Source: Limiplasma sp964504385 | GTDB taxonomy: Bacteria > Bacillota > Clostridia > Christensenellales > Aristaeellaceae | Length of the DNA: 28,264 nt | Assembly (NCBI GenBank): GCA_964504385.1 | Contig: CAZDEF010000032.1 | Location: 1 to 28,264 of the forward strand | Direction of reading: 5' to 3' | Part shown: in pieces, positions 15,785-23,729 of the stretch | Layout: the number at the start of each line of letters is the position of its first letter | Numbering within the stretch: the stretch's first letter is position 1 | Notes under the pieces: generated by a model | What the model was told of the DNA's origin: nothing | What the model saw: the letters and a program-made list of their open reading frames with translations, nothing else | Databases searched by the model: none | Translations under genes and position numbers: made by a program

Positions 15785-16822
15785 TCAGGCCCAGCCGTCG
15801 GCGTTGCTGTTCCAGCCGTCATCCCAGCCATAGTCCTCATTCCAGCCGTAATCGTCTGTCCAGCCGTTATCCGTCCAGCCGCCGCCCCATTCGGGCGCGG
15901 CGTTCCATTCATCTGTTTCCACTTCATCGCTCCAGTCATCGGCCGCAGTGCCGGCATGGCTGGAGCGGTTTTCGTTCCACAGGTTGAACTGGCTGCTGTA
16001 ATCGCCCGCGTTATAGCGAAAGCCCGGAAGATCCGCCGGGTCATAGCTGACGCAAATGGGCAGATAGAGCAGCGCGCTTTGTGCGCCGCCCACGTCGATC
16101 CACTCGCCCGTGCCGTGCGCCGCAGCCGCATAGAAGCTGTTGGCGTCGGTAACGATGTAAACTTCCGCGCTGCTGACCTCCGCATTGGCGCTGCCGGAGA
16201 AGGCTACGTCCACGCACAGCCGCTCGCCGCTCATGGAGATCTGCGCCGTGCCCGCCAGATAGCTGTTGGAAGCGCAAATGTCCACCGTCTGGCTGCCGTT
16301 TGCACGCAGCCGTTCCAGATCCAGCATAGTGCCCATCAGCCAGTCGCCGCCCAGCGAGCTGTCCAGATCCCGCAGGCGGGGCCCCACGGTGCAGGCGCTG
16401 TTGTCCGCCAGCCTGCGCTGCAGCTGCATAAACGGCATGGCGTACACATAATCGCCCGCATACAGGGTCACCAGATACGGAATGGTGCGGTCGCCGGCAT
16501 AAGGCAGGAACAAAACGCCGCTGTCAAAGCTGCCGCTCTGGTAGCCATAATCCTTATCCAGCACCACGGTCTGCGTGTCCATCTGGGTGAGGGTCAGCCG
16601 CACGGCGACCGCCAGCTCCCGGCTGTCGGTCAGGTATTTGCACACGCGAATGCCTTGCGCGCTGGAGGAAAGATGGCTGGCAACATATTCATCGCTGTTG
16701 AGCCGGTTCAGATCCAGCGCGTCCACGTCGATGGTGAAGCTCTCGCCGGCACAGGCTGCGGAGGCGATCAGCAGGCACATCAGGCAGAGGACAGCGCTGA
16801 ACAGGTATTTTTTCATTGCCAT
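15785..16822 (-). CDS. Secreted protein with Trp/Asp/Gly-rich tail, function unknown
   Basis: This 345-residue protein has a clear signal peptide (KK start, hydrophobic core, ACA|GE cleavage near residue 25). I do not recognise the folded part (about 26-280). The last 60 residues or so are very rich in Trp, Asp, Gly and Asn, with imperfect repeats of the type W-x-D-x-G-W and D-Y-G-W-(N/D)-(E/D) (for example DYGWNEDYGWDDGW), suggesting a low-complexity surface-binding or assembly segment. The start ATG has AAGGAG 6 bases upstream; a second ATG follows two codons later. It is tail to tail with the MATE gene with no gap between stop codons. No function is proposed. Confidence 0.75.
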   Translation of the reverse strand: MAMKKYLFSAVLCLMCLLIASAACAGESFTIDVDALDLNRLNSDEYVASHLSSSAQGIRVCKYLTDSRELAVAVRLTLTQMDTQTVVLDKDYGYQSGSFDSGVLFLPYAGDRTIPYLVTLYAGDYVYAMPFMQLQRRLADNSACTVGPRLRDLDSSLGGDWLMGTMLDLERLRANGSQTVDICASNSYLAGTAQISMSGERLCVDVAFSGSANAEVSSAEVYIVTDANSFYAAAAHGTGEWIDVGGAQSALLYLPICVSYDPADLPGFRYNAGDYSSQFNLWNENRSSHAGTAADDWSDEVETDEWNAAPEWGGGWTDNGWTDDYGWNEDYGWDDGWNSNADGWA

Positions 16823-16971
16823 TTCATACTCCTTCGGGTTGCAGCTAGATACAAATGCTTCCCACCTTCCTAACGATTCAGTTTACCATTTTCCTGCAAA
16901 GAATGTGCTTCGTTTCCCTCAAAACGAGAAATAAATTTATGACATTTCTGTAACATCAATTTCACAAAACG

Positions 16972-17000
16972 TTTACTTTTTGTTGCGTTTCTGCTATACT
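16972..17000 (+). promoter_or_regulatory. Promoter of the peptidoglycan-binding protein gene
   Basis: TTTACT at 16972-16977 and TATACT at 16995-17000 are 17 bases apart, about 50 bases ahead of the start codon. The rest of the 230-base gap (16823-17052) is AT-rich with no gene that I can see. Confidence 0.65.
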
Positions 17001-17052
17001 CGTATCAGGGGCATTGCCCACTTTTGATCCTGCAATGATTTGGGAGGAGACA

Positions 17053-18648
17053 ATGTTGAAACCATCCTCAATGCAAGTATGCCGCCGCGTATGCGCGCTG
17101 GCCATGGCACTGATGATCGCCCTGTCGAGCACGGCTTTCGCCGCGAAAAAGTATGAAACGCTGGAGTTCGGCTCCCGCGGCTCCGATGTGCTCCAGCTGC
17201 AGAAAACCCTGAGCGCACTGGGCTTCGACCCCAACGGCACGGACGGAAAATTTGGCCGCGGCACAGAAAACGCTGTGATCGCCTATCAGAAGGCGCGCGG
17301 GCTGACCGCAGACGGCAAGGCCGGCAACCTGACGCTGACCAAGCTGTATGCCGAATACGATGCGCTTTCGTCCGGCGGCGTCAGCTCCACCGTGACCACC
17401 ACCAACCCCAACACCCTCAAATATGGCGACAGCGGATCGCGCGTGACGGAGCTGCAGACCGCCCTGAAGGCACTGGGCTACTACACCAGTTCCATCGACG
17501 GCCGGTTCGGCGCAGGTACGCAGCGCGCGGTGATCGCTTTCCAGAAGGCCAACGGCCTCAGTGCCGATGGTCTGGCCGGTACCAAAACGCTGGAACTGCT
17601 CTATAAGAAGGCGCAAAACAGCGGTTCGTCCTCGTCTTCCTCCTCTTCTTCATCGTCCTCCTCCAGCGGGCTCACGCGCACCCTGCGCCGCGGCTATACC
17701 GGCAGCGATGTTGTGGACGTGCAAAACCGCCTGAAGGCGCTGGGCTACTACAGCGGCTCCATCGACGGCGTGTACGGCCTCGGCTGCATCGAGGCCACCA
17801 AGAGTTTTCAGAAGCGCAATGGGCTGAGCGCTGACGGCTTGATGGGCCTCAAGACCTACGCCGTGCTCATCTCCTCCTCCGCGCTGGCGGCAGGCTCAAG
17901 CAGTTCTTCCTCTTCCTCGTCCAGCAGCACGACTTATGTCAAGCTGCAGTCCGGCGACACGGGAACCGCGGTGAAGAATCTACAGCAGGCGCTGAACAAG
18001 CTGGGCTACAGCATCAAGGCGGACGGCTCCTACGGCGCGCTGACTGTGGCGGCGGTGAAGAGCTTCCAGCAGGTGAACGGCCTGAAGGTGGACGGCATCG
18101 CCGGTGCGCAGACGCAGACGCTGCTCTACAGCGGCAACGCCAAGAAATACACCTCCTCCAGCAGCTCCTCCTCCGGCGACAGCTACGGCAGCGTGAAGGG
18201 CCCCAACAACAGCGAGGTGCAGCTGCTGCACTGGTTCAACGATGTGAAGCCCAGCCTCAAGACCGGCCAGAACCTGATCGTTTATGAACCCAAGAGCGGC
18301 ATCACCTTCACCCTGTATGTGATGAGCCGCGGCCGTCATGCCGATGTGGAGCCCCTGACCGCCGAGGACACCGCGCTGATGATGAAGGCGTGGAACAACG
18401 AGATCACTTGGACGCCCAAGATCGTCTATGTGAAGCTGCCGGATGGCCGCTGGTCGCTGGCGGCGATGCACAACGTGGCGCACGGCAGTCAGGTGATCGG
18501 CGATTCCAACAACTTCGACGGTCAGAACTGCGTGCACTTCCTGCGCGATATGGACGAGTGCAAGAAGAACGACCCCAACTACGGCGTGACCAACCAGAAC
18601 GCCATCCGGAAAGCATGGAAGGAACTGACCGGCATTACGGTGGATTGA
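17053..18648 (+). CDS. Secreted protein with four peptidoglycan-binding domains and an unidentified C-terminal domain
   Basis: This 531-residue secreted protein probably binds the cell wall. A signal peptide covers residues 1-30 (STAFA|A). Four PG_binding_1-type repeats follow (about 36-97, 120-182, 208-272 and 295-358), each with the pattern LQ-x-L-ALG and DG-x-(F/Y)G. They are separated by Ser-rich linkers (about 190-205, 280-292 and 367-375). The C-terminal part (about 380-531) has no amidase or NlpC/P60 signature that I can name. It carries conserved-looking blocks such as GRHADVEPLTAEDTALM, HGSQVIGDSNNFDGQNCVHF. The start ATG is preceded by GGGAGGAG. The gene is alone between a promoter and a terminator. 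Confidence 0.85.
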   Translation: MLKPSSMQVCRRVCALAMALMIALSSTAFAAKKYETLEFGSRGSDVLQLQKTLSALGFDPNGTDGKFGRGTENAVIAYQKARGLTADGKAGNLTLTKLYAEYDALSSGGVSSTVTTTNPNTLKYGDSGSRVTELQTALKALGYYTSSIDGRFGAGTQRAVIAFQKANGLSADGLAGTKTLELLYKKAQNSGSSSSSSSSSSSSSSGLTRTLRRGYTGSDVVDVQNRLKALGYYSGSIDGVYGLGCIEATKSFQKRNGLSADGLMGLKTYAVLISSSALAAGSSSSSSSSSSSTTYVKLQSGDTGTAVKNLQQALNKLGYSIKADGSYGALTVAAVKSFQQVNGLKVDGIAGAQTQTLLYSGNAKKYTSSSSSSSGDSYGSVKGPNNSEVQLLHWFNDVKPSLKTGQNLIVYEPKSGITFTLYVMSRGRHADVEPLTAEDTALMMKAWNNEITWTPKIVYVKLPDGRWSLAAMHNVAHGSQVIGDSNNFDGQNCVHFLRDMDECKKNDPNYGVTNQNAIRKAWKELTGITVD

Positions 18649-18656
18649 TCCTGCTT

Positions 18657-18682
18657 CCCCCCGGCGAGACCGGGGGGCCTTT
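18657..18682 (+). terminator. Hairpin after the peptidoglycan-binding gene
   Basis: CCCCCCGG and CCGGGGGG form an 8-bp stem with a 5-base loop, followed by CCTTT. The T run is short, so the stronger hairpin at 18729 may do most of the termination. Confidence 0.55.
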
Positions 18683-18728
18683 GGATGGGCGGATGATCCC
18701 CGCCCATCGTGAAGTTGTCAAAGCACAG

Positions 18729-18765
18729 AAAACGAGCGCCGCAACGACAGCGGCGCTCGTTTTTC
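18729..18765. terminator. Bidirectional intrinsic terminator
   Basis: AAAACGAGCGCCGC (18729-18742) and GCGGCGCTCGTTTT (18750-18763) form a 14-bp stem with a 7-base loop. T runs flank it in both directions, so it can stop the peptidoglycan-binding gene (plus) and rseP (minus). Confidence 0.85.
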
Positions 18766-18774
18766 ATTGGCTCC

Positions 18775-19842
18775 TCAGCCCTGAAAGATCCTCAGGACGT
18801 CTTTGAAGGTGAAGTAGATCATCAGGCCGAACAGCAGCGCATAACCGGCCAGATGGATCATCGCCTCGATCTTCTGTTCCACCGGCTTGCGGCGCACGGC
18901 TTCGATCAGCATAAAGACGAGCCGGCTGCCGTCCAGTCCGGGAATGGGCAGCAGGTTCATCAGGCCCAAGTTGATGGAGATGATGATCATCAGGTAGAGG
19001 AAAATCTCCAGTCCGCCCTGACGGGTCTGCTCCGCCACCAGCTGCACCACGCCCACGGGGCCGCTGGTCTGGTCAAGGCCCTCGCCCGTGGTCACCAGTT
19101 TGCCCAGTGCGTCCAAAATGGCGGTGGAGGCCTGCTTGCACACGTTCCATGCGGCAGGAATGACCATGCCGCCCGGCAGCTTGCGGTAGCCTTGCTGAAT
19201 GGTGATGCCGATCATATAGCGTCCTTCCGCCGTATCATAGACCGGCTGAATGACAAAATCCATTTCCGTACCGTTGCGGCGGATGGTCAGCTCCACTGCT
19301 TCCCCGCCGGAAATATCGCCGATGGCGGCGGATACATCCATCACTCCGGCATTGGTCATGTCCTGACCGCGCACCGTCACAAACTCGTCGCCCGCCTGCA
19401 GACCGGCAGCCTCGGCAGGCTGCCCGGCCACCACTTCGGCGATCAGCGGCGTGCTGTTCGTCACACCATAGGCCGCCATAAAACCGACCGCTACCACAAA
19501 CGCCAGCACGAAATTCATCAGCGGGCCGGAAAACACGCTGATCATCCGCTTCCAAACGGCGGCCTTGTTATAGTTGCGGGGATCGTCCTTCATGGCGGTG
19601 CCGTCCGGGTCGTCGTCCGTATCGCCGAAGAACATGCAGAAGCCGCCCAGCGGAATGGGACGGATGGAAAACAGGGTCTCGTGTTTCTTGCTCTTCCACT
19701 GCACCAGTTTGGGGCCGAAGCCGATGGAAAACTCCTTCACCGGAATGCCGCACAGGCGCGCCGAAGCAAAATGGCCGAACTCGTGCACCGTGATGAGAAT
19801 GCCCAGCAGCAGCAGGCCCAGCAGCACATACAGAATGGTCAT
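18775..19842 (-). CDS. rseP: RseP-type site-2 zinc metalloprotease
   Basis: This 355-residue membrane protease cuts membrane-spanning substrates, such as anti-sigma factors, within the bilayer. The zinc motif HEFGH is at residues 20-24 in the first membrane segment. The second conserved motif, MNLLPIPGLDG, near residue 300, supplies the Asp ligand. One PDZ-like domain lies between the two (GQPAEAAGLQAGDEFVTV). Length and layout match Firmicute RasP/YluC proteins. The ATG has GAAAGGA about 8 bases upstream. It follows dxr by 24 bases and is the last gene of the run, stopped by the terminator at 18729. ispG, often next in Firmicutes, is absent. Confidence 0.95.
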   Translation of the reverse strand: MTILYVLLGLLLLGILITVHEFGHFASARLCGIPVKEFSIGFGPKLVQWKSKKHETLFSIRPIPLGGFCMFFGDTDDDPDGTAMKDDPRNYNKAAVWKRMISVFSGPLMNFVLAFVVAVGFMAAYGVTNSTPLIAEVVAGQPAEAAGLQAGDEFVTVRGQDMTNAGVMDVSAAIGDISGGEAVELTIRRNGTEMDFVIQPVYDTAEGRYMIGITIQQGYRKLPGGMVIPAAWNVCKQASTAILDALGKLVTTGEGLDQTSGPVGVVQLVAEQTRQGGLEIFLYLMIIISINLGLMNLLPIPGLDGSRLVFMLIEAVRRKPVEQKIEAMIHLAGYALLFGLMIYFTFKDVLRIFQG

Positions 19843-19866
19843 ACATTTATCCTTTCCTGACAGGTT

Positions 19867-21036
19867 TTAGAGATGGGCGGAGAGGAACGCTTCCGCCGTT
19901 TCGCGCGCCTTGGCATCGGCATAGAGCACATCCTCCAGCGTATCGGCGGGCAGATGGCCCACGCGGGACAGCGTTTCCTCCACCGTATCAAAGATTCGGC
20001 CTACGTTCATGCCTTCCTCTGCGCCAAGCTGTAACAATTTTCCCACCGCCACTTCATTGGCCGCGTTGAGCACGCAGCCCGCCGCGCCGCCCGCCGCCAT
20101 GCACTGGCGCGACAAGCGGATGGAGGGGAAGCGTTCCTCATCCGGGCGTTCGAAGGTGAGGCCCTGCAGGGCGAACAGATCCAGCTTTGCGCCGCCGGTG
20201 GGCAGGCGCTCCGGATAGCTCATCGCATAGAGAATGGGCAGTTTCATATCCGGCGTGCCCAGCTGCGCGATCAGCGCGCCGTCGGCAAAGGTCACGCCGG
20301 AATGGATGACGCTCTGCAGATGCACGATCACATCGATCTGCTCCGGTGCCACCTGAAACAGCCACTTGGCCTCGATCATCTCCAGCGCTTTGTTGAACAG
20401 CGTGGCTGAGTCAATGGTGATCTTCTGGCCCATCACCCAGTTGGGATGCTTCAGCGCCTGCGACTTGGTCGCGGCACGGATGGCGGATCTTTCCCATGTG
20501 CGGAACGGGCCGCCGGAACAGGTGAGCGCAATGGAGGCGACGGGGTTGCCCGCCGCGCCCTGCAGGCACTGGAAGATGGCGCTGTGCTCGCTGTCAACCG
20601 GCAGAAGCGCATTTTCCCCCTCCTGCTTCGCAGCATCCATCACCAGCTGGCCGCCCGCCACCAGCGCCTCCTTGTTGGCCAGCAGCACACGCTTGTGATG
20701 CTTCAGCGCCGTCAGCACGCTGGAAAGCCCCACCATGCCCACCACGCTCACCAGCACATCGTCGCAATCGCACTGCGCGGCAGCGGTCAGCGCCTCCGGG
20801 CCGAACACCCACTCGCAGAAGCGCAGATCATCGGGGATCTCCTCCATGGGGATGGGCGTCACCAAGCCAGCCAGCTTGGGCCGAAAGGCGCGCACCTGCT
20901 CGAACAGCTTTTCGCGGCTCCGGTAGGCCGTCAGCGCCACCACCTCAAAACGGTCCTCGTGCAGCTTTGCCACCTCGCACGCCTGCGTGCCGATACTGCC
21001 CGTGGAACCAAGGATGGCCAAACGACGCTTTTTCAT
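19867..21036 (-). CDS. dxr: 1-deoxy-D-xylulose 5-phosphate reductoisomerase
   Basis: This 389-residue cytoplasmic enzyme converts DXP to MEP with NADPH, the second step of the non-mevalonate isoprenoid pathway. The NADPH-binding loop is GSTGSIGTQ (10-18). Active-site blocks are PVDSEHSAIFQCL (Asp and Glu binding the metal), SGGPF, and NWVMGQKITIDSATLFNKALE. The length is normal. The ATG has a GAAAGGAAG site about 11 bases upstream. It lies between cdsA and rseP. The isoprenoid product supports UppS, which is encoded a little upstream. Confidence 0.97.
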   Translation of the reverse strand: MKKRRLAILGSTGSIGTQACEVAKLHEDRFEVVALTAYRSREKLFEQVRAFRPKLAGLVTPIPMEEIPDDLRFCEWVFGPEALTAAAQCDCDDVLVSVVGMVGLSSVLTALKHHKRVLLANKEALVAGGQLVMDAAKQEGENALLPVDSEHSAIFQCLQGAAGNPVASIALTCSGGPFRTWERSAIRAATKSQALKHPNWVMGQKITIDSATLFNKALEMIEAKWLFQVAPEQIDVIVHLQSVIHSGVTFADGALIAQLGTPDMKLPILYAMSYPERLPTGGAKLDLFALQGLTFERPDEERFPSIRLSRQCMAAGGAAGCVLNAANEVAVGKLLQLGAEEGMNVGRIFDTVEETLSRVGHLPADTLEDVLYADAKARETAEAFLSAHL

Positions 21037-21059
21037 GTGTATTCGCTTCCTTTCTCAAG

Positions 21060-21091
21060 AAAAAACCGGCCCAATGAACCATCAGGCCGGT
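21060..21091 (-). terminator. Intrinsic terminator between cdsA and dxr
   Basis: On the minus strand ACCGGCC and GGCCGGT form a 7-bp stem with a 13-base loop, followed by a run of T. It lies 7 bases after the cdsA stop and could stop or reduce transcription into dxr and rseP. Confidence 0.7.
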
Positions 21092-21097
21092 CGTGGT

Positions 21098-21949
21098 TTA
21101 GCCGATTCCCAGCAGGATCACGCGGTAGCAGTATATGACGATCGCCCCAAAAAGAATGCTGTCCATGCGATCCAACATGCCGCCATGTCCCGGGAAAAGA
21201 TGGCCAAAGTCTTTTACGCCGCAATGGCGCTTGACCATGCTGGCAAACAGGTCGCCCATCTGCGAGGCAATGCCGGCCGCCAGCGCCGCCAGCGCATTGG
21301 CCCACATGGGGGGGAAGGCTGCAAAATCCGGGAAGATCCAGCCGATCACAATATCCGCCAGCAGCGTGAGCACCACGCTGCCCGCCAGCCCGCCTATCGC
21401 GCCGGACACGGTCTTGTTGGGGCTGATGGCCGGGCACAGCTTGGGTCCGCCCACGGTGCTGCCCACCAGATATGCCGCCGTATCGCAGCCGACGGACGCG
21501 GTAAACACCATTACCAGCAGGTACACCTGCATGGCCTCCGGCTGTGTGCGCAGCAATCCCGCCAGACACAAGCCCGGCATCACCACAGTGAGGACGGGCA
21601 GCGCGCTGACCAGAATATCCGTCAGATCGGGCTGTCTGCGCAGCATCACGCACAGGGTAAGGGCGAAGCAGCACAGCAGCAGCACGCTCAGCGCGCCCTC
21701 ATGCGGCTGCGTGGCGATCAGCGGCACCGCTGTCAGCGCGGCAAAGGCGGGCCACCACACCGGGCGATGCTTCCGCGCCAGTGCCCGCAGCTCCTCGTAT
21801 ACGGCCAGACCAATGCAGACGATGGCGGCAATGATCACCGGCCAGCCGCGCACAGCCAGCAGCACCAGCAGCCCGGCAACCAGTCCCAGCCCGGTAGCGG
21901 TACGCTGGGCAAGAGACGCGGGCTTCTTGGGTCGGTTCGTTTCGCTCAT
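21098..21949 (-). CDS. cdsA: Phosphatidate cytidylyltransferase
   Basis: This 283-residue membrane enzyme makes CDP-diacylglycerol from phosphatidic acid and CTP, the branch point of phospholipid synthesis. About eight hydrophobic segments are visible. The family signature is complete near the C-terminus (about residues 237-263): SxxKR, then KDFG, then PGHGGMLDRMD. The N-terminus has a short hydrophilic stretch. The start has AAAGGAG shortly upstream and lies 12 bases after uppS. A terminator follows it. Confidence 0.96.
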   Translation of the reverse strand: MSETNRPKKPASLAQRTATGLGLVAGLLVLLAVRGWPVIIAAIVCIGLAVYEELRALARKHRPVWWPAFAALTAVPLIATQPHEGALSVLLLCCFALTLCVMLRRQPDLTDILVSALPVLTVVMPGLCLAGLLRTQPEAMQVYLLVMVFTASVGCDTAAYLVGSTVGGPKLCPAISPNKTVSGAIGGLAGSVVLTLLADIVIGWIFPDFAAFPPMWANALAALAAGIASQMGDLFASMVKRHCGVKDFGHLFPGHGGMLDRMDSILFGAIVIYCYRVILLGIG

Positions 21950-21961
21950 TGGGTTCTCCTT

Positions 21962-22699
21962 TTATTCCTCCCGCTTGCCGAAGCGGCGCTTGCGCCCCTG
22001 AAACTCGGCAATGCAGGCATGGTACTGCTTCAGGTCGAAGTCCGGCCACAGCACCGTGGGAAATACAAATTCAGCATAGGAGCACTGCCACAGCAGAAAA
22101 TTGCTCAGCCGCATTTCGCCGCTGGTGCGGATCAGCAGATCCACATCCGGCTGGCCATGGGTGTACAGGTGCTGTTCAAACAGTGCTTCGTTCACGTCCT
22201 CCGGCGCAATTTCGCCAGCCTTCACGGCTTGGGCGATCTCGCGCGCAGCGTGGGTCAGTTCGGCGCGCGCGCCATAGTTGATGGCGATGTTCAGCCGCAG
22301 GCCGGTGTTGTCCGCCGTGCGGCGCTCGGCCTCCATCAGCGCGGCGCACTGCTTTGCAGGCAGGCCGCTCTTTTCTCCCAGAATGGTGATGCGCACGTTC
22401 TTTTCATCCAGCTCGTCGATCTCGGACTGGAAAAAGTCCAGAATGAGCTGCATCAGCGCTTCCACTTCCGTCTGCGGGCGCGTCCAGTTTTCGGTGGAAA
22501 AGGCATACAGCGTCAGCACCTGAATGCCGATATCGCTGGAATTGCGAATGATCTCGCGCAGGGCTTCCGTGCCGGCGCGGTGGCCCATGGCCACTTTCAG
22601 CTTGTGCTGCTTGGCCCAGCGGCCGTTGCCGTCCATGATGATGGCAACGTGCTTGGGCAGGCGCTCCAGATCGATGGGCGCGTACAGTGGAATGCTCAT
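21962..22699 (-). CDS. uppS: Undecaprenyl diphosphate synthase
   Basis: This 245-residue cytoplasmic cis-prenyltransferase makes the C55 carrier for wall synthesis. HVAIIMDGNGRWA holds the catalytic Asp23, and RTSGEMRLSNFLLWQCSYAEF is the second family block. YAFSTENW is also present. The ATG has AAAGGAG about 8 bases upstream and its first bases overlap the stop of the small upstream gene (ATGA), so translation is probably coupled. It lies in the conserved frr-uppS-cdsA order. Confidence 0.97.
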   Translation of the reverse strand: MSIPLYAPIDLERLPKHVAIIMDGNGRWAKQHKLKVAMGHRAGTEALREIIRNSSDIGIQVLTLYAFSTENWTRPQTEVEALMQLILDFFQSEIDELDEKNVRITILGEKSGLPAKQCAALMEAERRTADNTGLRLNIAINYGARAELTHAAREIAQAVKAGEIAPEDVNEALFEQHLYTHGQPDVDLLIRTSGEMRLSNFLLWQCSYAEFVFPTVLWPDFDLKQYHACIAEFQGRKRRFGKREE

Positions 22700-22968
22700 T
22701 GGCCGCTCCTTTCACGATCGCGCGGATCGCCCGTCAAAAAGCGTGAAACGATGAGCCTGTGCCCATCGTCCTCGACCGCCACCACGCGGGTGGAGGCATA
22801 GCCCCGCTGCTCGCCCTCTTCCGTGCGCAGGGCGTCCTCGGGGGAAGGATTGCGGCGCGCAGGCGCAGAAGTGGGCACCACTTCCACAGCCGTAATGCCG
22901 TAGGAGGCCAGGATGCCCAGCGCAGCCGAAGCCGGCAATCCCAAGAGATGTTCGAAGGTCTGCTGCAT
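22696..22968 (-). CDS. Small 90-residue protein between frr and uppS, function unknown
   Basis: A 90-codon frame starts at ATG 22968 (GAAAGG about 6 bases upstream) and ends in an ATGA overlap with uppS. The N-terminal half looks helical (QQTFEHLLGLPASAALGILASYG) and the rest is basic, acidic and polar with a DDGHRLIVSRFLTGDPRD end. There is no signal peptide. The overlap and the fitting ribosome site make it likely to be translated. I do not recognise a family; frr and uppS are usually adjacent, so it is an addition. Confidence 0.6.
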   Translation of the reverse strand: MQQTFEHLLGLPASAALGILASYGITAVEVVPTSAPARRNPSPEDALRTEEGEQRGYASTRVVAVEDDGHRLIVSRFLTGDPRDRERSGQ

Positions 22969-22985
22969 GTTCTGCCTTTCCGGAC

Positions 22986-23017
22986 GGCGCCGGAGGAGCC
23001 ATGGCTCCTCCGGCGCC
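22986..23017. repeat. Perfect 32-bp palindrome between frr and the small gene
   Basis: The 32 bases, made of GGCGCCGGAGGAGCC and its complement around a central AT, read the same on both strands. It lies 16 bases downstream of the frr stop and 17 bases ahead of the small gene's start. No T run follows on either strand. In RNA it would form a very stable hairpin with almost no loop. Confidence 0.85.
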
Positions 23018-23033
23018 ACAATACCGGCCGCGA

Positions 23034-23591
23034 TCACACGGCCATGATTTCCTTTTCTTTCTGCGCGCACAGAGCGTCGATGCCCTTGATGGCTTCGTCG
23101 GTCTTGTCCTGCATTTTCTTTTCCGCCTTGGTGCGGTCATCCTCAGTGATCTTGGAATCCTTCTCCAGCTTCTTGAACTGATCCATCGCATCGCGGCGGA
23201 TGGAGCGGATGGCCACCTTGGCTTCCTCAGCGCCCTTGCGCACCAGTTTGGTCAGCTCCTTGCGGCGCTCCTCATTCAGCTCCGGGATCACCAGACGGAT
23301 GATCTTGCCATCGTTGGATGGGTTGAGGCCCAAATCGCTCTTGAGGATCGCCTTTTCCACCAGCGGGATAGACTTCTGATCCCACAGGCTGATGACCAGC
23401 ATGCGGGGTTCGGGCGCGGTGATATTGCCCATCTGGGTCAGGGGCGTCTGCACGCCGTAGTAATCCACGGTAATGCGTTCCAGCAGCTGAGGATTGGCGC
23501 GGCCGGCGCGGATGGAGCGCAGCTCTTCCTGATAGACGGAGTTGGTCTTGCCCATTTTTTCAACGGCGGTGTCAATAACCTGTCGATACAT
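23034..23591 (-). CDS. frr: Ribosome recycling factor
   Basis: This 185-residue cytoplasmic protein splits post-termination ribosomes with EF-G. Typical blocks are VDYYGVQTPLTQMGNITAPEPRMLVISLWD and NPSNDGKIIRLVIPELNEERRKELTK, plus a coiled-coil C-terminus. The length is standard. The ATG at 23591 is chosen because AGGAGG lies 8 bases upstream; the frame runs further upstream but with no good site. The usual upstream partners tsf and pyrH are missing; uvrA lies there instead, in the same direction. Confidence 0.97.
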   Translation of the reverse strand: MYRQVIDTAVEKMGKTNSVYQEELRSIRAGRANPQLLERITVDYYGVQTPLTQMGNITAPEPRMLVISLWDQKSIPLVEKAILKSDLGLNPSNDGKIIRLVIPELNEERRKELTKLVRKGAEEAKVAIRSIRRDAMDQFKKLEKDSKITEDDRTKAEKKMQDKTDEAIKGIDALCAQKEKEIMAV

Positions 23592-23637
23592 TATAGCTTC
23601 CTCCTTGCAGATTGAAAAATCAAAAGCGGATGTTACC

Positions 23638-23666
23638 ATTTTATCGCTTTTCTGAAGAAAAGGCAA
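23638..23666 (-). promoter_or_regulatory. Possible promoter of the frr-uppS-cdsA cluster
   Basis: On the minus strand TTGCCT and TAAAAT are 17 bases apart, 47 bases upstream of the frr start. The -35 box overlaps the end of the hairpin that terminates uvrA. Confidence 0.45.
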
Positions 23667-23708
23667 GCCCTTTGCACAGGCGATGTTCACCGTCCGTACA
23701 AGGGCTTG
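23655..23708 (-). terminator. Probable terminator of uvrA
   Basis: CAAGCCCTT and AAGGGCTTG (23664-23672 and 23700-23708) pair around a 27-base loop. On the minus strand the hairpin is followed by CCTTTTCTTC. The loop is long, so strength is uncertain. Confidence 0.6.
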
Positions 23709-23729
23709 TCACACAGGCATGGGGGATGT

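Noticed and set aside
17620..17940. Tandem TCC/TCT-like DNA repeats that could suggest a CRISPR or satellite array
   Set aside because: They encode Ser linkers between peptidoglycan-binding repeats; there are no regular spacers.
20987..22801. A 604-codon plus-strand frame opposite dxr, cdsA and uppS
   Set aside because: It is antisense to three well-identified genes, rich in His, Arg and Gln, with no ribosome site or domain.
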